A stretch of 64,000 nucleotides of DNA from Streptomyces cinnamoneus. GTDB lineage: Bacteria; Actinomycetota; Actinomycetes; Streptomycetales; Streptomycetaceae. The notes below the pieces were generated by a model that saw only the letters and a list, made by a program, of their open reading frames with translations, ran no database searches and was not told the origin of the DNA. Each line of letters begins with the position of its first letter. Within the stretch, counting starts at the first letter, position 1. Shown piece after piece: positions 42,117 to 53,061 of the stretch. The stretch covers positions 1,674,001-1,738,000 of the forward strand of contig NZ_PKFQ01000001.1 in NCBI RefSeq assembly GCF_002939475.1. Direction: 5' to 3'. The position numbers and the translations under genes are program-made.

Positions 42117-43058
42117 CTAGCGCAGGAACGGGTCGATCGCCACGGCCGTGAACAGCAGCGACACATAGGTGATCGACCAGTGGAAGAGGCGCATCTCCTT
42201 GAGCTTGGCGCCGGTGACTCCGGCCTTGGCGCGGGCCTGGAGGGCGTGCGCCTCCTTCAGCCAGAGGCCGCCGCACACCACCGCGACGAGCGTGTAGAAC
42301 CAGCCGGTGTAGCCCAGTGGGGTGAGCAGCAGCGACACGCCGACCATCACCCAGCTGTAGAGGACGATCTGCTTGGCCACGGCCTTGTTGCCCGCGACGA
42401 CCGGCAGCATCGGCACGCCGACGCGCTCGTAGTCGTCCTTCACCTTCATCGACAGCGGCCAGTAGTGCGGCGGCGTCCAGAAGAAGATGACGAGGAAGAG
42501 GATGAGCGAGGCCCAGGAGACCTCGTTCTTCACGGCGGACCAGCCGATGATGACCGGCAGGCAGCCCGCGATGCCGCCCCAGACGATGTTCTGCGCGGTG
42601 CGACGCTTGAGGATCATGGTGTAGACGACGGTGTAGAACACCGACGCGCCCAGCGACAGCATCGCCGACAGGGGGTTGACCAGGAACCAGAACCAGACGG
42701 TCGAGCCGACGGTCAGGACGCTGGCGAAGACCAGGCACTCCACCGGGGAGACCATGCCCGTGACCAGCGGACGCTGGGACGTGCGGTCCATCATCGCGTC
42801 GATGTCGCGGTCGTAGTACATGTTGAACGCGCCAGCGCCGCCGGCGGACAGGTAGCCGCCGATGCACGTGGCCAGCACGAGCCACAGGTCCGGGACGCCC
42901 TTGGCCGCGAGGAACATCACCGGCACCGTCGTCATCAGCAGCAGCTCGATGACGCGCGGCTTCGTGAGCGCCACGAACGCCTTGACACGGGCCCCGAACG
43001 GCCGGTGACCGGGGTTCTCGGTGAGTACCCCCGCAGGACGGGATTCGACGGCCGTCAC
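42117..43058 (-). CDS. ctaB: protoheme IX farnesyltransferase (heme O synthase, CtaB)
   Basis: A 313-residue UbiA-superfamily membrane enzyme that adds farnesyl to heme B, giving heme O, the substrate of CtaA. The N-terminal [18 protein letters not shown] precedes [20 protein letters not shown]. The aspartate-rich prenyl-binding motif is [20 protein letters not shown] near residues 90-109, and the second conserved loop reads [18 protein letters not shown] with [13 protein letters not shown]. About nine helices are visible. GTG 43058 is chosen because the conserved N-terminus starts there; the open frame further upstream is not protein-like. It is divergent from tkt. Confidence 0.95.
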   Translation of the reverse strand: MTAVESRPAGVLTENPGHRPFGARVKAFVALTKPRVIELLLMTTVPVMFLAAKGVPDLWLVLATCIGGYLSAGGAGAFNMYYDRDIDAMMDRTSQRPLVTGMVSPVECLVFASVLTVGSTVWFWFLVNPLSAMLSLGASVFYTVVYTMILKRRTAQNIVWGGIAGCLPVIIGWSAVKNEVSWASLILFLVIFFWTPPHYWPLSMKVKDDYERVGVPMLPVVAGNKAVAKQIVLYSWVMVGVSLLLTPLGYTGWFYTLVAVVCGGLWLKEAHALQARAKAGVTGAKLKEMRLFHWSITYVSLLFTAVAIDPFLR

Positions 43059-43500
43059 GCACACCCCTGACAGAGATAAGGCCAGCAAGCACATCCGGGC
43101 GGGGAAGCCCGGTGAAGGCTTGCGCGTACCACGCCACTTTAGACGCAGGGCGTGGCGCGGCCTTCGCCGGGGTGGGGTCGTGTTGGGCGCGCGGCAGCGG
43201 GAAACCGTACCTCGTCCGCGCCTGCCGGAACGCGACGGAACGGTCGCGTTCGGGAGGCGGAGCACCGCGGTCACCGGCAGGCTGGACTCGTGGCCGTCAC
43301 ACCAGACGGGAGTGTTGGAGATCCGAATCAGGTCGCCCCGGTCCACGATCGTTCTGGAGCACTCAAATGAGAGGCCGGGAGCCCGACTGTACGTCGAAAA
43401 GATGCGCGTCCCAGCGGGGGTAGGCTCGTCAGCGCCGCGTCGTGGCGGGCAATACCGCCCCCGGCAGATTGACCATGTGGAGAGGAGCCCTGATCCGAGG
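43059..43500. promoter_or_regulatory. divergent ctaB-tkt control region with a perfect 9-bp inverted repeat
   Basis: No gene is supported in these 442 bp. The most notable structure is GAACGCGAC (43228-43236) and GTCGCGTTC (43243-43251), a perfect 9-bp inverted repeat with a 6-nt spacer (GGAACG), located 170 bp from ctaB and 250 bp from tkt. It could be an operator or a leader hairpin. Ribosome-site-like AGAGGAG occurs at about 43480-43487, before the tkt GTG. Confidence 0.5.
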
Positions 43501-45582
<2,082 letters not shown>

Positions 45583-45616
45583 CGCCCGTATACAACAAGT
45601 AGGAGATGCAAACCCG

Positions 45617-46732
45617 ATGACAGACGCACTCAAGCGCCTCTCCGACGAAGGCGTCGCGATCTGGCTGGACGACCTGTCCCGCAAGCGCATCACGTCCGGC
45701 AACCTGGCCGAGCTGATCGACCAGAGCCACGTCGTGGGCGTCACGACGAACCCGTCGATCTTCCAGAAGGCGATCTCCAGCGGTGAGGGCTACGAGCAGC
45801 AGCTCGCCGACCTCGCCGCCCGCAAGGTCACCGTCGACGAGGCCATCCGCATGATCACGACGGCGGACGTCCGCGACGCCGCCGACATCCTGCGCCCGGT
45901 CTTCGACGCGACCGGCGGCCAGGACGGCCGGGTCTCCATCGAGGTCGACCCCCGTCTGGCGCACGACACCAAGGCCACCGTGGCCGAGGCCAAGCAGCTG
46001 GCGTGGCTGGTGGACCGCCCCAACACCCTGATCAAGATCCCGGCCACCCAGGCGGGCCTGCCGGCCATCGCCGACGTCATCGGCCGGGGCATCAGCGTCA
46101 ACGTGACGCTGATCTTCTCCCTCGAGCGCTACCGCGCCGTCATGGACGCCTACCTGACCGGTCTGGAGCAGGCCAAGGCCGCCGGCCTGGACCTGTCCCT
46201 GATCCACTCGGTCGCGTCCTTCTTCGTGTCCCGCGTGGACACCGAGATCGACAAGCGCCTGGACGCGCTGGGCACCGACGAGGCCAAGGCGCTGCGCGGC
46301 AAGGCCGCCCTCGCCAACGCCCGCCTGGCCTACCAGGCGTACGAGGAGGTCTTCTCCTCGGACCGCTGGGCCGCCCTGGAGAAGGCCGGCGCCAACAAGC
46401 AGCGTGCGCTGTGGGCCTCGACCGGCGTCAAGGACCCGGCCTACAAGGACACGCTGTACGTGGACGACCTGGTCGCCCCGAACACGGTCAACACCATGCC
46501 GGAGGCCACCCTGGAGGCCACGGCCGACCACGGGCAGATCACCGGTGACACGGTGCGCGGCACCTACGAGCAGGCCAAGGCCGAGCTCGACGCCATCGCC
46601 AAGGTCGGGATCTCGTACGACGAGGTCGTGCAGCTCCTGGAGGACGAGGGCGTCGACAAGTTCGAGCAGTCCTGGAACGACCTGCTGAAGTCCACTGAGG
46701 CGGAGCTCAAGCGCCTCGCACCGGAGGCGTGA
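45617..46732 (+). CDS. tal: transaldolase
   Basis: A 371-residue actinobacterial-type transaldolase transferring dihydroxyacetone units between sugar phosphates. The Schiff-base Lys140 is in [13 protein letters not shown], with [13 protein letters not shown] near residues 41-53 and the second signature [14 protein letters not shown] near 105. The conserved C-terminal part includes [23 protein letters not shown] 45617 follows TAGGAG. The stop lies one base before the zwf start codon. Confidence 0.96.
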   Translation: MTDALKRLSDEGVAIWLDDLSRKRITSGNLAELIDQSHVVGVTTNPSIFQKAISSGEGYEQQLADLAARKVTVDEAIRMITTADVRDAADILRPVFDATGGQDGRVSIEVDPRLAHDTKATVAEAKQLAWLVDRPNTLIKIPATQAGLPAIADVIGRGISVNVTLIFSLERYRAVMDAYLTGLEQAKAAGLDLSLIHSVASFFVSRVDTEIDKRLDALGTDEAKALRGKAALANARLAYQAYEEVFSSDRWAALEKAGANKQRALWASTGVKDPAYKDTLYVDDLVAPNTVNTMPEATLEATADHGQITGDTVRGTYEQAKAELDAIAKVGISYDEVVQLLEDEGVDKFEQSWNDLLKSTEAELKRLAPEA

Positions 46733-46733
46733 A

Positions 46734-48257
46734 TTGAGCAGCAGCAATCCGCTGCGTGACGCATCGGACCGACGGCTCCCGCGCATCGCGGGGCCGTCGG
46801 GCCTGGTCATCTTTGGCGTCACGGGCGATTTGTCCCGGAAAAAGCTGATGCCGGCGGTCTACGACCTGGCCAACCGGGGTCTGCTGCCGCCGGGCTTCTC
46901 GCTGATCGGCTTCGCCCGCCGCTCATGGGTGGACGAGGACTTCGCGGAGGAGGTGTACAACGCCGTCAAGCAGCACTCCCGCACGCCCTTCCGCGAGGAG
47001 GTCTGGCAGCAGCTGGTGCAGGGCTGCCGCTTCGTCGAGGGCGACTTCGACGACGACGAGGCGTTCGACACCCTCCGCAAGACCATCGAGGAGCTGGACC
47101 AGGCGCAGGGCACGGGCGGCAACTTCGCCTTCTACCTGTCGGTGCCGCCGAAGTTCTTCCCCCAGGTCGTCCAGCAGCTCAAGAAGCACGGTCTGGCCGA
47201 GCAGAAGGAGGGCACCTGGCGGCGCGCCGTCATCGAGAAGCCCTTCGGCCACGACCTGAAGAGCGCCCAGGAGCTCAACCGGATCGTCCACGAGGTCTTC
47301 CCGGCCGAGGCGGTCTTCCGCATCGACCACTACCTGGGCAAGGAGACGGTCCAGAACATCCTGGCCCTGCGGTTCGCCAACACCCTCTTCGAACCGATCT
47401 GGAACCGGTCCTACGTCGACCACGTGCAGATCACCATGGCCGAGGACATCGGCATCGGCGGCCGCGCCGGCTACTACGACGGCATCGGCGCCGCCCGTGA
47501 CGTCATCCAGAACCACCTGCTCCAGCTGCTCGCGCTGACCGCCATGGAGGAGCCCGCCTCCTTCGACGCCGACGCCGTGGCCGCGGAGAAGACCAAGGTG
47601 CTGGGCGCCGTCCGGCTGCCGAAGGACCTCGGCAAGGAGACCGTGCGCGGCCAGTACGCGCACGGCTGGCAGGGCGGCGAGCAGGTCGTCGGCTACCTCC
47701 AGGAAGAGGGCATCGACCCGCAGTCGAAGACCGACACCTACGCCGCGGTGAAGCTGGAGATCGACAACCGCCGCTGGGCGGGCGTCCCCTTCTACCTGCG
47801 CACCGGCAAGCGGCTCGGCCGCCGCGTCACCGAGATCGCGGTCGTCTTCCAGCGCGCCCCCTACTCCCCCTTCGACCAGACCGCCACGGAGGAGCTGGGG
47901 CAGAACGCCCTGGTCATCCGGGTGCAGCCGGACGAGGGTGTGACCGTGCGGTTCGGCTCCAAGGTGCCGGGCACCTCGATGGAGGTCCGGGACGTCTCGA
48001 TGGACTTCGCCTACGGCGAGTCCTTCACCGAGTCCAGCCCCGAGGCCTACGAGCGGCTCATCCTCGACGTCCTGCTGGGCGAGTCGAACCTCTTCCCCCG
48101 CCTGAAGGAGGTCGAGCTCTCCTGGCAGATCCTCGACCCCATCGAGGTGTACTGGGACAAGCACGGCAAGCCCGCGCAGTACCCGGCCGGCACCTGGGGG
48201 CCGGTCGAGGCGGACGAGATGCTCGCACGAGACGGACGGAGCTGGCGCCGGCCATGA
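46734..48257 (+). CDS. zwf: glucose-6-phosphate dehydrogenase
   Basis: A 507-residue NADP-linked dehydrogenase, first step of the oxidative pentose phosphate pathway. The Rossmann motif is LVIFGVTGDLSRKKLMPAVY near residues 23-42, the active site RIDHYLGKETVQNIL near 193-207, and WAGVPFYLRTGKRLGRR near 342-358. The start is an unusual TTG at 46734, supported by GGAGG six bases upstream inside the tal 3' end and by family alignment (NPLRDASDRRLPRIAGPSG). The stop overlaps the opcA ATG (ATGA). Confidence 0.96.
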   Translation: MSSSNPLRDASDRRLPRIAGPSGLVIFGVTGDLSRKKLMPAVYDLANRGLLPPGFSLIGFARRSWVDEDFAEEVYNAVKQHSRTPFREEVWQQLVQGCRFVEGDFDDDEAFDTLRKTIEELDQAQGTGGNFAFYLSVPPKFFPQVVQQLKKHGLAEQKEGTWRRAVIEKPFGHDLKSAQELNRIVHEVFPAEAVFRIDHYLGKETVQNILALRFANTLFEPIWNRSYVDHVQITMAEDIGIGGRAGYYDGIGAARDVIQNHLLQLLALTAMEEPASFDADAVAAEKTKVLGAVRLPKDLGKETVRGQYAHGWQGGEQVVGYLQEEGIDPQSKTDTYAAVKLEIDNRRWAGVPFYLRTGKRLGRRVTEIAVVFQRAPYSPFDQTATEELGQNALVIRVQPDEGVTVRFGSKVPGTSMEVRDVSMDFAYGESFTESSPEAYERLILDVLLGESNLFPRLKEVELSWQILDPIEVYWDKHGKPAQYPAGTWGPVEADEMLARDGRSWRRP

Positions 48258-49327
48258 AGATGGATCTCACGGACACCACGGCCAGCAAGATCAACCAGGC
48301 CCTGGTCGAGGGGCGCCGCGCCATCGGCACCCCCGCCATCGGCATGGTGCTCACCCTGGTCATCGTCACCGACGAGGAGCACGCCTACGACGCGCTCAAG
48401 GCGGCCAACGAGGCATCCCGCGAGCACCCTTCGCGCAAGCTCGTCGTCATCAAGCGCGTCAGCCGCTCGCCCCGCGACCGCGCCCAGGCCCGCCTGGACG
48501 CCGAGGTGCGCGTCGGCACGTCCGCCGGCACCGGTGAGACGGTGGTGCTGCGGCTGTACGGCGAGGTCATAGACCACGCCCAGTCGGTGGTGCTGCCCCT
48601 GCTGCTGCCGGACGCCCCCGTGGTCGTCTGGTGGCCGGTCGCCTCTCCGCCCAACCCGGAGAAGGACCCGCTCGGCGCGCTCGGCCAGCGCCGGGTCACC
48701 GACACCTACGCCGCCGAGGACCCGGTCGCGGAGCTCTCGGCCCGTGCCGCGAACTACACGCCGGGCGACACCGACCTGGCCTGGACCCGGATCACGCCGT
48801 GGCGCTCGATGCTCGCGGCCGCCCTGGACCAGCAGCCGGGCATCGAGGTCCTCTCGGCCGAGGTCGAGGGCGAGGCCTACAACCCCAGCGGCGAGCTGCT
48901 GGCCATGTGGCTCGCGGACCGGCTGGGCGTCACCGCCCGGCGGACCGTCTCCGACGGCCCCGGCCTCACGGCCGTCCGCCTGGAGACCAAGAGCGGCGTC
49001 GTCACCCTGGACCGCCCGGACGGCTCCCTGGCCACGCTCGCCATGCGCGGCCAGCCGGACCGCGCGGTGGCGCTCAAGCGCCGGGACACCGCCGAGCTGC
49101 TCGCGGAGGAGCTGCGCCGGCTCGACCCGGACCTCATCTACGAGTCGGCGCTGAAGTACGGCGTGGAGCGGCTCGGCGAGCCGGTTTCGGCGGCCCCGGC
49201 GGCCGCCGGCGGGAGCGCCCAGGAGTCCCCGGCGGGTGACGCGGAGGCGGCGGCCCCCGCCGAGACCCCTGAGGGCAAGGCCGCCCCCGCGAAGAAGTCC
49301 TCCGGCAAGAAGGCGGCGGCCAAGTGA
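48254..49327 (+). CDS. opcA: OpcA, glucose-6-phosphate dehydrogenase assembly/allosteric partner
   Basis: A 357-residue protein of the OpcA family, required for full activity and redox control of glucose-6-phosphate dehydrogenase in cyanobacteria and actinobacteria. Typical stretches are MVLTLVIVTDEEHAYDALK, LLLPDAPVVVWWP near 115-127 and DLAWTRITPWRSMLAAALD near 175-193. The C-terminal ~55 residues are a low-complexity Ala/Lys/Pro tail (PAKKSSGKKAAAK). It is translationally coupled to both zwf and pgl by overlaps. Confidence 0.95.
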   Translation: MKMDLTDTTASKINQALVEGRRAIGTPAIGMVLTLVIVTDEEHAYDALKAANEASREHPSRKLVVIKRVSRSPRDRAQARLDAEVRVGTSAGTGETVVLRLYGEVIDHAQSVVLPLLLPDAPVVVWWPVASPPNPEKDPLGALGQRRVTDTYAAEDPVAELSARAANYTPGDTDLAWTRITPWRSMLAAALDQQPGIEVLSAEVEGEAYNPSGELLAMWLADRLGVTARRTVSDGPGLTAVRLETKSGVVTLDRPDGSLATLAMRGQPDRAVALKRRDTAELLAEELRRLDPDLIYESALKYGVERLGEPVSAAPAAAGGSAQESPAGDAEAAAPAETPEGKAAPAKKSSGKKAAAK

Positions 49328-50103
49328 CCACGCCCCAGGTCGTCGTCCACCGGGACAAGGAGCTGATGGCCCAGGCCGCGGCGGCCCGGCTGATCACGAA
49401 GATCGTGGACGCCCAGGCCGCGCGCGGCTCGGCCTCCGTCGTCCTCACCGGCGGGCGCAACGGCAACGGGCTGCTCGCGGCCCTGGCCGCCGCGCCCGCC
49501 CGGGACGCGGTCGACTGGTCCCGCCTCGACCTGTGGTGGGGCGACGAGCGGTTCCTGCCCGAGGGCGACCCGGAGCGCAACGCCACGCAGGCGCGTGAGG
49601 CACTGCTGGACGCGGTGGACCTGGACCCGGCGCGGGTCCACTACATGCCCGCCGCGGACGGCACGCACGACGACGCGGACGCGGCCGCGGAGGCCTACGC
49701 GGCCGAGCTGGCCGCGGCGGCCCGGCCCGAGGACCACGGTCCCGTGCCGGCCTTCGACGTCCTGCTGCTGGGCGTCGGTCCGGACACCCACGTCGCCTCG
49801 CTGTTCCCCGAGCTCCCGGGCGTCCGGGAGACCGAGCGCACGGTCGTCGGCGTCCACGGCGCGCCGAAGCCCCCGCCGACCCGGGTCTCCCTGACCCTGC
49901 CGGCGATCCGGGCGGCGCGGGAGGTGTGGCTGCTGGCGGCCGGAGAGGACAAGGCCGGGGCGGTCGCGGTCGCGCTGAGCGGTGCGGGTGAGGTGCAGGC
50001 TCCGGCGGCCGGGGCGTACGGCCGCAGCCGCACGCTGTGGCTCCTCGACCAGGCCGCGGCGGCCCGCCTGCCCCGCGACCTCTACCCGCCGGCGTCGCCC
50101 TGA
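49324..50103 (+). CDS. pgl: 6-phosphogluconolactonase
   Basis: A 259-residue DevB-type lactonase hydrolysing 6-phosphogluconolactone. Family features are SVVLTGGRNGNGLL near residue 40, WSRLDLWWGDERFLPEGDPE near 61-80, FDVLLLGVGPDTHVASLFPE near 142-161 and AAREVWLLAAGEDKAGAV. The GTG at 49324 overlaps the opcA stop. It is the last gene of the pentose phosphate operon; a terminator hairpin follows within 65 bp. Confidence 0.95.
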   Translation: MTTPQVVVHRDKELMAQAAAARLITKIVDAQAARGSASVVLTGGRNGNGLLAALAAAPARDAVDWSRLDLWWGDERFLPEGDPERNATQAREALLDAVDLDPARVHYMPAADGTHDDADAAAEAYAAELAAAARPEDHGPVPAFDVLLLGVGPDTHVASLFPELPGVRETERTVVGVHGAPKPPPTRVSLTLPAIRAAREVWLLAAGEDKAGAVAVALSGAGEVQAPAAGAYGRSRTLWLLDQAAAARLPRDLYPPASP

Positions 50104-50164
50104 CGCTGGCCCCTGCGGAGCCTGTGGCCCGTCCCCCTGTCGGGGGGCGGGCCATCCGTCTTCT

Positions 50165-50197
50165 CGCCGGACGGGCTGGTTTTCAGCCCGTCCGGCG
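50165..50197. terminator. terminator after the pentose phosphate operon
   Basis: CGCCGGACGGGCT (50165-50177) pairs perfectly with AGCCCGTCCGGCG (50185-50197) around a GGTTTTC loop, 62 bp after the pgl stop. A smaller GC hairpin (CCACCGCGC/GCGGTGG) follows at about 50205-50224. Confidence 0.85.
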
Positions 50198-50233
50198 ACC
50201 GAGGCCACCGCGCGCAGCGCGGTGGGGGGCGAC

Positions 50234-50396
50234 TAGGGGGTGTCCGATGGGGCGGTGCGGGTCCTGCGGTGGTCGGTGCGGTAGATCGCAAGGCGGAGCA
50301 TTTACCTCGGACCGGGCGTCCTCGGCTGATGCGACAACGCAGCGAGGTGCCGTACCGGGCTCCACAGGGCCCGTGCTGACCCCTCGGACACCCCTA
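50234..50396. mobile_element. MITE-like element with 15-bp terminal inverted repeats and TA target duplication
   Basis: The left end (50237-50251) reads GGGGTGTCCGATGGG and the right end, on the opposite strand (50394-50380), reads GGGGTGTCCGAGGGG: 14 of 15 identical. Both ends are flanked by the dinucleotide TA (50234-50235 and 50395-50396), as expected for TA-duplicating elements (IS630/Tc1 type or the IS427 group of IS5). The ~159-bp interior encodes no transposase, so it would be mobilised in trans. The right TA plus the terminal G forms the pgi stop codon. Confidence 0.7.
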
Positions 50397-52055
50397 GCGT
50401 CCCCGCAGCTCGCGGTACCGCGAGACGAGCGCCGCCGTCGACGCGTCGAGTCCCGGAACCTCCGCGCCCTCCGTCAGCGCCGGCTCGACCCGCTTCGCGA
50501 GGACCTTGCCCAGCTCGACGCCCCACTGGTCGAAGGAGTCGATGTTCCAGACGGCACCCTGGACGAACACCTTGTGCTCGTAGAGCGCGATGAGCTGCCC
50601 CAGCACGGACGGGCTCAGCTCGCTCGCCAGGATCGTCGTCGTCGGGTGGTTGCCGCGGAACGTCTTGTGCGGCACCAGCTCCGCCGGGACGCCCTCCGCC
50701 GCGACCTCCTCCGGCGTCTTGCCGAAGGCGAGCGCCTGCCCCTGCGCGAACAGATTGGCCATCAGCAGGTCGTGCTGGGCCACGAGTCCGGGCTGCAGGT
50801 CGTCCACCGGCTTGGCGAAGCCCAGCAGGTCCGCCGGGATCAGCTTCGTGCCCTGGTGGATCAACTGGTAGTAGGCGTGCTGGCCGTTCGTGCCGGGCGT
50901 GCCCCAGACGACCGGGCCGGTCTGCCAGGAGACGGGCCGGCCCTCGCGGTCCACGGACTTGCCGTTGGACTCCATGTCCAGCTGCTGGAGGTAGGCCGCG
51001 AACTTCGACAGGTAGTGGCTGTAGGGCAGCACCGCGTGCGACTGGGCGTCGTGGAAGTTGCCGTACCAGATGCCCAGCAGGCCCAGCAGGAGCGGGGCGT
51101 TCTCCTCGGGCGGGGCGGTGCGGAAGTGCTCGTCGACGAGGTGGAAGCCGGCCAGCATCTCGCGGAAGCGGTCCGGGCCGATGGCGATCATCAGGGAGAG
51201 CCCGATGGCCGAGTCGAAGGAGTAGCGGCCGCCGACCCAGTCCCAGAACTCGAACATGTTGGCCGTGTCGATGCCGAACGCGGCGACCTTCTCCTCGTTC
51301 GTCGACAGCGCCACGAAGTGCTTGGCCACCGCCTCCTCACCGGCGCGCAGCTCCGTCAGCAGCCAGTTGCGGGCCGAGGTCGCGTTGGTGATGGTCTCGA
51401 TCGTGGTGAAGGTCTTCGAGGCGACGATGAAGAGCGTCTCCTCGGCGTCCAGGTCGTGCAGGGCCTCGTGCAGGTCCGCGCCGTCCACGTTGGAGACGAA
51501 ACGGAACGTCAGGTCCCGGGCGGTGTAGGCGCGCAGCGCCTCGTACGCCATGGCCGGGCCGAGGTCGGAGCCGCCGATGCCGATGTTGACGACGTTCTTG
51601 ATGGGCTTTCCGGTGTGGCCCTTCCAGTCCCCCGAACGCACGCGGTCGGAGAAGACCTGCATCTTCCTCAGGACGGCGTGCACGGCGGGGACGACGTTCT
51701 CCCCGTCGACCTCGACGTCGGCCGACTCGGGGGCGCGCAGGGCGGTGTGCAGGACCGCGCGGTCCTCCGTCGTGTTGATCCTCTCGCCCCGGAACATGGC
51801 GTCCCGCAGCTGCGCCACGCCGGCCGAGGCCGCCAGCTCACGCAGCAGCCGCAGGGTCTCGTCGGTGACGAGGTGCTTGGAGTAGTCCAGGTGGAGGTCG
51901 CCGACGGACAGGGAGAACTTCTCGGCCCGCCCGGGGTCGCTCGCGAACAGCTCGCGCAGGTGCACCTCCCCCAACTCGTCCCGGTGCTTGGCCAGCGCGT
52001 GCCATTCAGGCGTCTGGTCGAGCCGGCCGCGGCCTTCAGCGTTCATTTCGGACAT
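50394..52055 (-). CDS. pgi: glucose-6-phosphate isomerase
   Basis: About 553 residues, interconverting glucose 6-phosphate and fructose 6-phosphate. It has [55 protein letters not shown], the catalytic-region block [20 protein letters not shown] and [13 protein letters not shown] near the end. Start candidates are ATG 52055 and ATG 52046; the conserved N-terminus begins with the latter ([15 protein letters not shown]). The TAG stop straddles the border of the MITE-like element, yet the C-terminus (RYRELRGR) looks complete. It is convergent with pgl. Confidence 0.95.
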   Translation of the reverse strand: MSEMNAEGRGRLDQTPEWHALAKHRDELGEVHLRELFASDPGRAEKFSLSVGDLHLDYSKHLVTDETLRLLRELAASAGVAQLRDAMFRGERINTTEDRAVLHTALRAPESADVEVDGENVVPAVHAVLRKMQVFSDRVRSGDWKGHTGKPIKNVVNIGIGGSDLGPAMAYEALRAYTARDLTFRFVSNVDGADLHEALHDLDAEETLFIVASKTFTTIETITNATSARNWLLTELRAGEEAVAKHFVALSTNEEKVAAFGIDTANMFEFWDWVGGRYSFDSAIGLSLMIAIGPDRFREMLAGFHLVDEHFRTAPPEENAPLLLGLLGIWYGNFHDAQSHAVLPYSHYLSKFAAYLQQLDMESNGKSVDREGRPVSWQTGPVVWGTPGTNGQHAYYQLIHQGTKLIPADLLGFAKPVDDLQPGLVAQHDLLMANLFAQGQALAFGKTPEEVAAEGVPAELVPHKTFRGNHPTTTILASELSPSVLGQLIALYEHKVFVQGAVWNIDSFDQWGVELGKVLAKRVEPALTEGAEVPGLDASTAALVSRYRELRGR

Positions 52056-52188
52056 CAGCCCACTTCTCACTCGTAGCTGCATCGCCTCCACCCCAACCTA
52101 ATACCGAAGCGGCCCGGCCGCGCACCTGGTGGGGGTGCGCGGCCGGGCCGCTTGTCGTATGTCGCCCGGGTCTCTTCCCGCGCTGCGC

Positions 52189-52524
52189 TCAGATCTCCCC
52201 GCGGAGCTTGGCGAGCGCCTCGGCGAGGATCGCCTCCCCGTCGGCGTCGCTCCGCCGCTCGCGGACGTACGCGAGGTGGGTCTTGTACGGCTCGGTACGC
52301 GGCGGGTCCGGGGGGTTGTCCCGGTCCTGGCCGGCCGGGAAGCCGCAACGCGGGCAGTCCCAGGTGTCCGGCACCTGTGCGTCGCTGGCGAAGCTCGGCT
52401 GCGTCTCGTGCCCGTTGGAACACCAGAAGGAGATGCGGAGGCGCGGCGCGGACTCGCCCCGCTCGGCCTCCCCCATCGGCCCCGCACCGACCCGGCTTCC
52501 TCGGATCGCGTTGCCACTTGCCAC
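52189..52524 (-). CDS. RbpA-family RNA polymerase-binding protein (divergent paralogue)
   Basis: A 111-residue protein. Its core, ISFWCSNGHETQPSFASDA and VPDTWDCPRCGFPA at residues 31-64, has the Cys/His zinc arrangement C-x3-H and CPRC of Streptomyces RbpA, followed by the RTEPYKTHLAYVRERRSDADG region matching the sigma-interacting helix and a final LAEALAKLRGEI. RbpA stimulates HrdB-dependent transcription. The sequence is clearly different from the main RbpA that I recall from S. coelicolor, so it is likely a second copy. GTG 52524 follows GGGAG. It lies between pgi and secG. Confidence 0.78.
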   Translation of the reverse strand: MASGNAIRGSRVGAGPMGEAERGESAPRLRISFWCSNGHETQPSFASDAQVPDTWDCPRCGFPAGQDRDNPPDPPRTEPYKTHLAYVRERRSDADGEAILAEALAKLRGEI

Positions 52525-52611
52525 GGTTGTAACTCCCTGCGTGATGGTGCTGCACTGTGCCGAACAGCGGTTGCGCCGCGGATCGGCAGTCGGCTCCGCC
52601 GCGGGCGCCCC

Positions 52612-52640
52612 AGTCTACGTAAGGCCCAACGCGCGTCCAG
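52612..52640 (-). promoter_or_regulatory. putative sigma-HrdB promoter of the RbpA-family gene
   Basis: On the minus strand CTGGAC (52640-52635) and TAGACT (52617-52612) are separated by 17 bp, matching the -35/-10 arrangement of vegetative streptomycete promoters. Transcription would begin near 52605, giving an ~80-nt leader. No GGAAT-N18-GTT sigma-R motif was found. Confidence 0.4.
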
Positions 52641-52707
52641 TGGCAGTAGTTACAGCCCAGCCGCGAAGACGCGAGACTCCATCATAGGCTGCTGATACGA
52701 CGGTACG

Positions 52708-52944
52708 TCAGCTGTCGAGCTTCATCAGCAGGCCGAGAGCGACAATGCACGCGAACCACAGCACACCGATCACGATCGTGATCCGGTCGAGGTTGCGCTC
52801 GGCGACCGAGGAGCCGCCGACGGAGGACTGCATGCCGCCGCCGAACATGTCGGACAGGCCGCCGCCCTTCCCCTTGTGCATGAGCACCAGCATCATGATC
52901 AGCAAGCTGAAGACGATGAGGGCGATCGAGAACCCGATGACCAC
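52708..52944 (-). CDS. secG: preprotein translocase subunit SecG
   Basis: A 78-residue membrane protein of the SecYEG channel. Two helices, VIGFSIALIVFSLLIMMLVL (1-21) and ITIVIGVLWFACIVALGLLM (54-73), are joined by the conserved cytoplasmic loop KGKGGGLSDMFGGGM. Size and loop match actinobacterial SecG. It follows the glycolytic genes on the same strand but is separated from tpiA by a strong hairpin, so it likely has its own promoter. Confidence 0.95.
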   Translation of the reverse strand: MVIGFSIALIVFSLLIMMLVLMHKGKGGGLSDMFGGGMQSSVGGSSVAERNLDRITIVIGVLWFACIVALGLLMKLDS

Positions 52945-52988
52945 GGCTGGACCAACTCTCTCGGACTGACTCGGATGGACAATGCTGC

Positions 52989-53024
52989 GGGGCCGGGGGG
53001 CGCGTTTGCGCCGGTCCCGGCCCC
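52989..53024 (-). terminator. terminator between tpiA and secG
   Basis: A compound stem: GGGGCCGGG (52989-52997) with CCCGGCCCC (53016-53024), and inside it GGCGC/GCGCC around a GTTT loop (52999-53012). It lies 38 bp past the tpiA stop and would end the gap-pgk-tpiA transcript. Confidence 0.8.
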
Positions 53025-53061
53025 GACAGGGTACGACGGGGAGCGCCCGTCGTCATAGCTG

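Noticed and set aside
50183..50365. Short open frame across the MITE-like element
   Set aside because: Too short and unstructured to be a transposase; no catalytic DDE residues identifiable.
52525..52700. Sigma-R (oxidative stress) promoter for the RbpA-family gene
   Set aside because: No GGAAT-N18-GTT arrangement was found; the better candidate is a vegetative-type promoter.
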